From positions 12,118,247-12,182,246 of the forward strand of contig OX419338.1 of the NCBI GenBank assembly GCA_948470475.1: a stretch of 64,000 nucleotides of DNA. The letters run 5' to 3'. Numbering within the stretch: position 1 is the first letter of the stretch; the number at the start of each line of letters is the position of its first letter. The DNA comes from Galaxea fascicularis (Eukaryota > Cnidaria > Anthozoa > Scleractinia > Euphylliidae). A program made the translations under genes and the position numbers. Positions 56,166 through 64,000 of this stretch are shown here, piece by piece. The notes under the pieces were generated by a model that was not told the origin of the DNA, searched no databases, and saw nothing but the letters and a program-made list of their open reading frames with translations.

Positions 56166-58180
56166 TTTGTCACTGGAAACACTTCTGACAAAAACGTAAC
56201 TTTTTTTACATATGTAGGAAACCGTTTTTTCGCGGCAGCTTACTAAGCTTCTGTTTTCCCTTTTCCTATTTTGCAAAGCTAAAAAATTTTCGCATTCGTT
56301 ATGCATGGCACTTGATCTCTTACTGCCTCGACCGAAGCTGGGCTACTTCAGCCTCTTACACTAGACTTGTTGAGTTTGAGAAAGTTTACCTCTTACACAG
56401 AGTAATCCCTTACACATGCCGTTACACACTATAGCAATTATCATTAATTTATGGTGAGTAAGTTTCGCCTTTATACTCTTCTAACGTTTTCTTGGTTGTT
56501 GACCATAGTTTCAAGAAATGGTAGTTCTAGCGAGAAAAAAGGAATTTGACCACTGAAGACTGATACTTGTGCTTGTTGTGTATTCATTATGGGAACTCCA
56601 GTGTACTCCAGACCATTGCTGTTGGTAGACGGTGTTATGCTGTTTCAACCTGAAGACCGCAGTCGCCGGAAATAGTTTCGTTAACTGAAAGGCTGTAAAT
56701 TAGTTCGGTGATTTTTAACGCTTAAGAACAAACTGGATTAGTTTGTGCTGAGAGCGGCTCGTGTCGTAAGTAAATATTTAACCACAACAAGATTGACAAT
56801 ATACCAAAGTCAAGAATTTATAAGTTAAACAGTTAAAGACAGCACTCTGTAAACATAGATCTATTTCGTACTGCTTTATTATCATTTATTGTACTTGACT
56901 AATGTTAAGAATTGTTAAGCGAGCTGAAGGACTGCTGTTAATTCAATAAATATCATTGTTTGCCTTGTGTTCTTAAAAAAATACAGTCTCGGCTTTTTAA
57001 ATTAACGCGACCATTAAGTCTAGCATTAAGCCTTGTGCTTCAGAGTTTTGAAGTAAATATGCGTGGGTGGTTTAGAGGGTCTAAAAAAAGGAAGTTTGTT
57101 ACGTAAACCACTCACATATGCGTAAGCAGCCTGTGTAAGGTCAGCCCACGCATAGGCCACGCATACCAAGCAATGTGAAAGTTATCTGAGTATTTTGGAT
57201 CTTTAAAGTTACTGTTAAGTAAACTCTTAATACTGTTAGGTTATTGAAAGGTCTTGTATACAACCATTAGCGATAGTGGAGTGGAACTCGATAGGACAAA
57301 CAATTTTCTTCAAAACAAGTATTGATATTCCACTCCCCTTTCATTGTAATGGGTTTCCACTTAAAGGAAAAATACGCACGTAATAGATAAACAGATATTT
57401 AACAACTGACAACTTGGGGCCATTTGTCCTAGATGCAATGTATACATAATTTCATGACACACTGATCTTGTGGTGGTAGCCTTCTGTTTTTTGGTATTTG
57501 TTTAGTTGTTTTTTGCAAATATTAAATTTAATTGTGCCTTGCACTATTTTCTAAGACTTTCATAAATTATCAATAATTGGAGGAAATTTCATTTTTATAA
57601 TGTGTTTGCTGCTTTAAATTAAAGTGATCATATTCGATTTCATTTCCAATTTGTTGTTAGGTGACTTTCCACACTGTTCAAGCACTTATTTTAAACACTA
57701 GGGCCCAGTTATTGGGAAATAAAATCACAATTGTGGACATATCTCAAGATGTTTGTCATAATATTTGACTGTTATATTAGTGTATTCTGCAGTTTATGGG
57801 ATTTGAGGGAAAGAAAATATCTATGGGGATTTCAAAGCGATACCCATTACCTTTACGCGAAGTACTATGAATTTGGGACCTAATATAATGTGGCTTGGTG
57901 TATGCATGTCGAGATTGGTCTTTGGGTTTACGAATTCTTTATCAGCTGTTTATGCCAAGTAGCTAGAAGTTTGCCGCAAAAAAAACTGCCGTATACTATA
58001 ACTTTAGACATACGCGTAATGACGGTGTAAATCTGCCAATGCGTAAATGTAATAGTAAAGGCGGCGTAAATCTGGACTTTATACCAGCTTTACGCCAAGT
58101 TAAAGCTTCAGTAAAGAAGCCTCTTTACTCTGGCTTTACACCGGACTGTGAAGGTATCGTAATGCTCGACTTAACGTTAC
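56166..58180. other. No gene recognised
   Basis: An AATAAA at about 56946 could end a transcript from microprotein copy 2. Repeated GGCGTAAATCTG/TTTACGCC phrases occur at 58020-58150, and the last 35 bases of the window (from 63964) resemble 58057-58085. Confidence 0.35.
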
Positions 58181-59611
58181 AATATATAGATTTAGGCAAG
58201 CCTAAAAGCGGAGCTCCACAGTTATTTCCTTAATATTAGCATTTACAGATAAACTAATATGGCAATGCCACAGGACTTGAACCATGACTCCAGTAAGGAC
58301 TTCTCTATATTGTGATTACATATACACATATTTTTTACTGTTTTGCTGCAGAGCCAGAGCCATCACTCAATCAACTGCAAACGTAGATTTTCGAATTATC
58401 ATCGGTCTTTGTTGTAGTGGTGGGCCGATGATCGGTTGTAATCGAAAGTTGATCGAAAAGTTCAAACGATGCGACAATCGATTATTCTTTTTTCATAATC
58501 GATTGTTGCGGAAAAATTTAAAATTTATTGGGGAGGACACAAAAGTATTAAAATCAAGAAAAATGACCGTTTAATATCTTGGTGTGAGTTTGGTGTGGTT
58601 TTTCGTGGACTCCTATTAAACTTCTAAGTCATAACAGCAGATATAATCTAAGAATGTATTTACCTGTGCGTACACGCTGTCACTTTGACTTCTATGTAGG
58701 TGAAAAATACATGAAATGCTTATTGGCAGATTTTTTCGATTATAATCGATGATCGATCGGTTGTGAAATCTCAACTGATTCCCACCACTACTTTGTGGGT
58801 GACAGGAACTATAATATGATTATGATGAGCAATAACGATTAACAAACTTTTCTTCATCACAGTTTAATTACATCTGATTACATTTCGATACAAGTGGTAA
58901 AAATAACTTAACTAGGTTAACAGTTCTAGTGTCCCACTATTAAACAAACTTCACAACCGACATGTATCGGTGACATTTTAATCTATCAAAAAATATTTGA
59001 CAGCGAAAGTGCGATAAAACCTCAAAGTGAGCTCTCTTCGACACTGCCCATAAAAGAACAAAAGTACTTTGCTCGCCTTGTTGTTTTGAACATTTTATTG
59101 TGTCACTCTTATGGTCTATTACAGTAAAGACGATAGAAAGTGCCGTAGATGTCCTTTTTACAAAAACATGGAAAACGTTCAGCGAAATCGACTTTACTTT
59201 TCCTTGAGAAAAGTGACTGCGACAGACTGATCGAGCATAGTATTTTAGCCATGAATCAACACAGGTGATCAATTGCAATTATCTAGTGATGTTGAGAATG
59301 GTTTTATTCTTTGATCAATTACAAATATTGCAAACAACAAACCTTGACTACAAGTCGTGGGTGGTATTATTTTTGACACTGTTAATGATAACATCTGATT
59401 CAGGATTTCTGAAAAACATTTTTCAGCCGTAACCATTGAACAAAGGACGAAGTTTTTACTGCAATAGCCTTGAAAATCTGCGATTTTTTAACTAACAACG
59501 ACAATTGCTTTTGAGGGACAACATATTATTGCTAGCATTTCCAATGCTGCAGCTGTTAAAAATCGTGTTTACGTTTGGCAATGAGTTGTCGATTACTCTT
59601 TGCGAGTTTCC
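58181..59611 (+). repeat. Inverted-repeat arm A
   Basis: Matches 61154-63646 in reverse complement with high identity, from AATATATAGATTTAGGCAAG to TTTGCGAGTTTCC. It contains the 58415-58790 hAT-like element, which the other arm also has. It lacks the 61806-62673 insertion and the 62690-62820 tandem repeat. The frames MTPVRTSLYCDYIYTYFLLF... and its inverted twin are shared, but they run into the miniature element and are unlikely to be proteins. Confidence 0.85.
58415..58790. mobile_element. hAT-like miniature, copy in arm A
   Basis: Ends are TAGTGGTGGG, inverted at the right, flanked by 8-bp target duplications CTTTGTTG (58407-58414) and CTTTGTGG (58791-58798) with one mismatch. Sub-terminal ATCGATTATAATCGAT-like palindromes face each other. 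The 8-bp duplication and terminus fit the hAT superfamily. Non-coding. Confidence 0.85.
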
Positions 59612-59620
59612 AATAAGGAA

Positions 59621-59893
59621 GTGTCTAGATACCCGGCAGCCGGGAAGTGTTTTCAAAAAACTAGATACCCGGCAGTCAGAAATTTTGACCAGTTTTCTCG
59701 AAATAGCTCGTTTAATTCCCCTAAGAACATAAGATATTTGTTTAGAAATCTCAAGCGATTATAAATCGCTTGAGTGTTCTAAACAACTTCCTGGTGCTTT
59801 TACACAAAGTAAATGAGGTATTTCGTGTAAATTGGACGTGAATTTTATTTCCGACTGCCGGGCATCTAGTATTTTGAAAACCGAGTACCCGTG
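59621..59893. mobile_element. TIR element with doubled CCCGG motif ends, about 270 bp
   Basis: Left GTGTCTAGATACCCGGCAGC, then AAAAACTAGATACCCGGCAG, TCAGAAATTTTGAC; the right end at 59845-59893 is the inverse (ACTGCCGGGCATCTAGTATT, then CGAGTACCCG). It lies exactly between arm A and the 4.05-kb element. Confidence 0.65.
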
Positions 59894-59960
59894 AGTCAAG
59901 ATTCTAAATAATAGCGGAGCTCCAGCGGCCCGAAGGGCCGCAAAGCGGAGCCCCATACCT

Positions 59961-59992
<32 letters not shown>

Positions 59993-60158
59993 ATCTTGGC
60001 TAGCGGTTTTGCTCGTGGGCGCGACCGACGACAACGACGACGACGACGACGACGATGACCTCGCACAATAATTAATAATACCCTAATAATAATAATAATA
60101 ATCCAACATGGCGGCCATACTCCAGCTGATCACCTAGTTTACAGCGGACATCTTTGAT

Positions 60159-61153
60159 ATTAGACATCCATGTCAATCTCAATTGACACCTGTCAAAACA
60201 ACGTATCCGCTGACCAGTATCACGTGACCACATTGCGGGCTCAAGTTATGAGCTGTCGAGGTCAGCTGTTTTTTTGAAGTTGACCGCTGACCAGGTACTG
60301 GTTTCAATTCGATCGCAGGCTCAAGCCAGGCCAAAACGAGGCGTAATCTTTCGCCAGGATCAACAGATCTCCGTCCTGTAAACAATTCGCCGCCTACAGC
60401 TGTACTTTGACTACTTCTCAGTTCGTTCTTTGTTTAAACCGATGAGAATCAGCCTTTGGATGTTAACAGCAGGAAATTGGATTGCCTGGCTTTGCTATTT
60501 TATAGTTTACGGATCTTCGAGAGAAAAGATCGTGTGGTTTGGCAGGCTTTTAATCATGCAGGTGCTGTCTTCGATTGCTGACTTTTGCTGTGTATTAAAC
60601 TGGACGGTTTTGCCGCTAAAAATCCTTAATTGAAGAAGCTTCCTTCGTAGACATGGGAAGTAACACAAAGTGACGGTGAAAAACTTCAAGGCCCGCTAAG
60701 GATTTGTATCTGCTTAGCAAATGAATACTTTTGTGTGAAATGACGGCTTCTGCTTTTATTAGCTTTGCGTTCGGAGTGATTGTTCACTGACTTAAAGTGT
60801 CCGCAGGTTAGTACTCCTGTTGTGTCTTTTATATGACATATGTTAATATTCTCTGCAACTACGAGTTATGTTTGTTACTTGTCTTAGTTTTCCAATTTCT
60901 ACAAGGAACGCCGAAGAAACATTCACCGACATCGTTCTTTGTTTTCTAGCTTACCGTTTGTTGTTTTCATGCTGTTTTCGTACTAAAAAATGCTCGTCTT
61001 TTTTCCAAATGCATATTTTCGATCCAATATTTCATTTTGAACCCTAAAATTCTTAGTTTTCCCTGCTGTCGCTCATTTTTTGGGCAAAGTATTGGTTGAA
61101 GAAAAGCTAAGCGAAGTCCGGACGGTTTATATCCTCGGCTTCGCTTTGTTTTC
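60159..61153. other. Interior of the 4.05-kb element, no gene recognised
   Basis: The short frames (for example at 60430-60633, rich in aromatic and aliphatic residues) have no domain. It is not found elsewhere in the window. Confidence 0.35.
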
Positions 61154-61805
61154 GGAAACTCGCAAAGAGTAATCGACAACTCATTGCCAAACGTAAACAC
61201 GACTTTTAAGATCTGCAGCATTGGAAATGCCAGCAATATGTTGTCCCTCAAAAGCAATTCTCGTTGTTAGTTAAAAAAATCGCAGATTTTCAAGGCTATC
61301 GCAGTAAAAACTTCGTCCTTTGTTCAATGTTTACGGCTGAAAAATGTTTTTCAGAAATCCTGAGTCAGATGTTATCATTAACAGTGATGTTAAAAATAAT
61401 ACTACCCTCGACTTGTAGTCAAGGTTTGTTGTTTGCAATATTTGTAATTGATCGAAGTCAAGAACAAAACCATTCTCAACATCACTAGATAATTGCAGTT
61501 GATCACCTGAGTTGATTCATGGCTAAAATACTATGCTCGATCAGTCTGTCGCAGTCACTTTTCTCAAGGAAAAGTAAAGTCGATTTCGCTCAACGTTTTT
61601 CCATGTAATTGTAAAAAGGACATCGACGGCACTTTCTATCGTCTTTACTGTAATAGATCACAAGAATAACACAATAAAATGTTCAAAACAAGGCGAGCAA
61701 AGTACTTTTGTTCTTTTATGAGCTCACTTTGAGGTTTTATCGCACTTTCGCTGTAAAATATTTTTTGATAGATTAAAATGTCACCGATACATGTTGGTTG
61801 TGAAG

Positions 61806-62673
61806 GGACGTATACAAAACATGGACCCCCGGTCCATGGACCACCCTTGTGGACCCGGTCCATGGACCACCCTGTGGACCCGGTCCATGGACCACCCCTA
61901 ATTTTTTAGCTGAATTTTACTAAAATTCTAAAAGCTCAATATAAAAATAACAAGGTATGTTTAGTGTGAGAACAGTGTTTCAAATCCATCGAGTGAAGTG
62001 CGCAGACTATGATAATTATCGCTTGCAAGGTAGTAATCTTAGAATACACATGAAAATACAATAATCTTCCTGACAAAGCCGTTCATTATTCTGTTTAGTT
62101 TCCACATCAACAATTAAAGTAACAAGTGCAACAACAAACTACATGCTGCTTGTGTATATAACAGACGCTTAACTTGTTTATTTTGTATTTACACTTTACT
62201 TTCTCAACTGATTTGCTAGCACTGCGCACCACCTCACTGAAAGCAAAATGTGCCCATCAAGTGGTGAAAACTATAATTTTCTTTAGTCGAATTCCGTAGA
62301 GGTGAAAGAAATAAAACCATAATTGACATGATTCAGTAACAGAATGTAAACTCGTTCATCAAAATGCTTCAATCGTATTAAATTGTTTAGTACCTGTCGG
62401 AGTCAGAGCTCGCCAAGTCTCCATAAATATCTAACGAACAAAACATGCAAATATGATCGTTAATGGCGGTCAGGAAACAGAATAACATTACTAAAATAAA
62501 AACGAAACACTTCAGCGATCTTCTCACCTTCCTCCATTTCCACGTGTTTGTTGACCTTCAAAAATTAGGTGTGGTCCACAGGGGTGGTCCATGGACCGGG
62601 TCCACAGGGTGGTCCATGGACCGGGTCCACAAGGGTGGTCCATGGACCGGGGGTCCATGTTTTGTATACGTCC
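61806..62673. mobile_element. Mutator-like miniature with tandem palindromic TIRs
   Basis: Flanked by GTTGTGAAG at 61797-61805 and 62674-62682, an exact 9-bp duplication. Arm A has the empty site (GTCGGTTGTGAAGTTTG in reverse complement). The ends start GGACGTATACAAAACATGG and contain three copies of a 26-bp unit with GGTCCATGGACC palindromes and CACCCTTGTGG. The TIRs are about 97 bp. The interior does not code. The 9-bp duplication suggests the Mutator superfamily. Confidence 0.85.
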
Positions 62674-62689
62674 GTTGTGAAGGGCTTAC

Positions 62690-62820
62690 TGTACTTTGCG
62701 AAATGGTACTTTGCGAAACGAAGCGAAACGAAATCAAAATCTGTACTTTGCGAAATGAAATCTGTACTTTGCGAAATGAAAGTCTGTACTTTGCGAAATG
62801 AAATCTGTACTTTGCGAAAT
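62690..62820. repeat. Tandem GTACTTTGCGAAATG repeat
   Basis: Six occurrences of GTACTTTGCGAAAYG, the last four spaced 21-22 bp. Absent from arm A, so it was added to arm A-prime. Confidence 0.85.
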
Positions 62821-63042
62821 AAACATTTCCTTTCTCGCTGCGTCTACTCGGATATTCTAAACTGAAAATTCCCCCCAAAAAAGCCGAAGTTGGTTTAATA
62901 GTGGGACACTAGAACTGTTAACCTAGTTAAGTGATTTTTACCACTTATATCGAAATGTAATCAGATGTAATTAAACTGTGATGAAGAAAAGTTTGTTAAT
63001 CGTTTTTGCTCATCATAATCATATAGTTCCTGTGCCACAAAG

Positions 63043-63412
63043 TAGTGGTGGGAATCGGTTGAGATTTCACAACCGATCGATCATCGATTATAATCGAAGA
63101 AATCTGCCAATAAGCATTTCATGTATTTTTCACCTACATAGAAGTCAAAGTGACAGCGCGTACGCACCGGTAAACACATTCTTAGATCATATCTGCTGTT
63201 ATGACTTAGAAGTTAGGAGTCCACGAAAAACCACACCAAACTCACACCAAGATATTAAACGGTCATTTTTCTTGATTTTAATACTTTTGTGTCCCCAATA
63301 ATAAAATATTTTTTTCCGCAAGAAGCGATTATGAAAAAAGAATAATCGATTGTCGCGTCGCTTGAACTTTTCGATCAACTTTCGTTTACAACCGATCATC
63401 GGCCCACCACTA
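63043..63412. mobile_element. hAT-like miniature, copy in arm A-prime
   Basis: Inverted counterpart of 58415-58790, with TAGTGGTGGG ends and exact 8-bp duplications CCACAAAG at 63035-63042 and 63413-63420. Confidence 0.85.
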
Positions 63413-63879
63413 CCACAAAGACCGATGATTATTCGAAAATCTACGTTTGCACTTGATTGAATGACGGCTCTGGCTCTGCAGCAAAACAGTAAAAAATATG
63501 TGTATATGTAATCACAATATAGAGAAGTCCTTACTGGAGTCATGGTTCAAGTCCTGTGGCATTGCCATATTAGTTTATCGGTAAATGCTAATATTAAGGA
63601 AATAACTGTGGAGCTCCGCTTTTAGGCTTGCCTAAATCTATATATTAGGCATCCTACTGATGAACGGTTACGGCAAATAGATATCTATAGGAGCCGCAAG
63701 TGAGATCGTGGTCTGTCCTCTTTGAATCAAAGATGTCCGCTGTAAACTAGATGGTCAGCTGGAGTATGGCCGCCATGTTGGATTATCATTATTATTATTA
63801 GGGTATTATTAATTATTGTGCGAGGTCGTCGTCGTCGTCGTCGTCGGTCGCGCCCACAAGCAATACCGCTAGCCAAGAT

Positions 63880-63911
<32 letters not shown>

Positions 63912-64000
63912 AGGTATGGGGCTCCGCTTTGCGGCCCTTCGGGCCGCTGGAGCTCCGCTATAAAGGTGGTGTAAAGTTGTGTAAAGTGGATCTTTACACT

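Larger units (their letters stand above)
61154..63646 (-). repeat. Inverted-repeat arm A-prime
   Basis: Reverse complement of 58181-59611, extended by the 61806-62673 insertion and about 200 bp after it. Both arms carry the hAT-like miniature at the same site, so that insertion predates the arm duplication. Outside the insertions the identity is high. Confidence 0.85.
59912..63960. mobile_element. 4.05-kb TIR element with about 240-bp ends, no transposase
   Basis: Ends TAGCGGAGCTCCAGCGGCCC run inward to about 60158 and, inverted, 63726-63960; the arms are nearly identical, including a (CGA)n microsatellite and CCAACATGGCGGCCATACTC. TAA lies at both flanks (59909-59911 and 63961-63963), a probable 3-bp target duplication as in Harbinger-like elements. 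The interior contains arm A' and nested miniatures but no transposase frame, so the element is non-autonomous. Confidence 0.7.

Noticed and set aside
58284..58574. Frame starting MTPVRTSLYCDYIYTYF, present in both inverted arms
   Set aside because: It runs across the boundary of the hAT-like miniature and its tail differs between copies; conservation is explained by the recent arm duplication.
62463..62878. Frames rich in GPWTG / HGPP repeats on both strands
   Set aside because: They translate the tandem palindromic TIR of the Mutator-like element and the adjacent GTACTTTGCG tandem.
58181..63646. Simple large palindrome interpretation
   Set aside because: The 240-bp TAGCGGAG end lies inside one arm's neighbour and outside the other, so the order of blocks is not symmetrical.

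Overview
The window looks like nuclear DNA of a cnidarian, most likely a stony coral or sea anemone. It is AT-rich, genes are sparse, introns have canonical GT..AG ends, and most of the sequence is transposon-derived: Tc1/mariner-like, Penelope-like, non-LTR, a miniature LTR element, and many hairpin or terminal-inverted-repeat (TIR) miniatures. The taxon is inferred from the overall character of the repeats and genes; no marker gene proves it. No prokaryotic organisation, tRNA, rRNA or CRISPR array was seen.

Only two multi-exon genes can be called firmly. They are paralogues of about 95% identity on the minus strand, at 9742-11921 and 40815-43106. Each has two coding exons with the same phase-0 intron and encodes about 565 residues: an HMGL-like (DRE-TIM metallolyase) barrel followed by a C-terminal EF-hand. 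Similarity continues into the flanks, so this is a segmental duplication whose copies now lie about 31 kb apart. A second pair, at 49487-49630 and 55771-55923 on the plus strand, encodes 47- and 50-residue single-pass membrane microproteins. Most of the nucleotide differences between them are silent.

Layout. 1-9 kb: a transposase relic and hairpin miniatures. 9-13 kb: HMGL/EF gene 1. 13-16 kb: mostly unassigned, with one possible signal-peptide exon. 16.6-22.6 kb: two copies of a 1.66-kb repeat, each interrupted by a different miniature transposon, with a cluster of hairpin elements between them; a diverged third copy lies at 44.7-45.6 kb. 25.6 kb: a LINE relic. 27.5-28.5 kb: a 64-bp satellite. 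29.4-33.3 kb: a repeat family as two opposed tandem dimers. 33.3-35.8 kb: a Penelope-like reverse transcriptase relic and a decayed gene resembling a C19-type protease domain. 36.4-39 kb: a C-rich TIR element and a 759-bp TRIM-like LTR element. 40.8-43.1 kb: HMGL/EF gene 2. 47-51 kb: hairpin elements, a LINE relic and microprotein 1. 52.5-54.6 kb: two different LINE fragments abutting. 55.8 kb: microprotein 2. 58-64 kb: a large inverted-repeat complex with a 4.05-kb TIR element that contains nested hAT-like and Mutator-like miniatures.

No operon or cooperating gene cluster is visible. The most informative content is the duplicated HMGL/EF pair, the microprotein pair, and an unusually readable set of transposon insertions in which repeat copies inside the window supply the empty sites.
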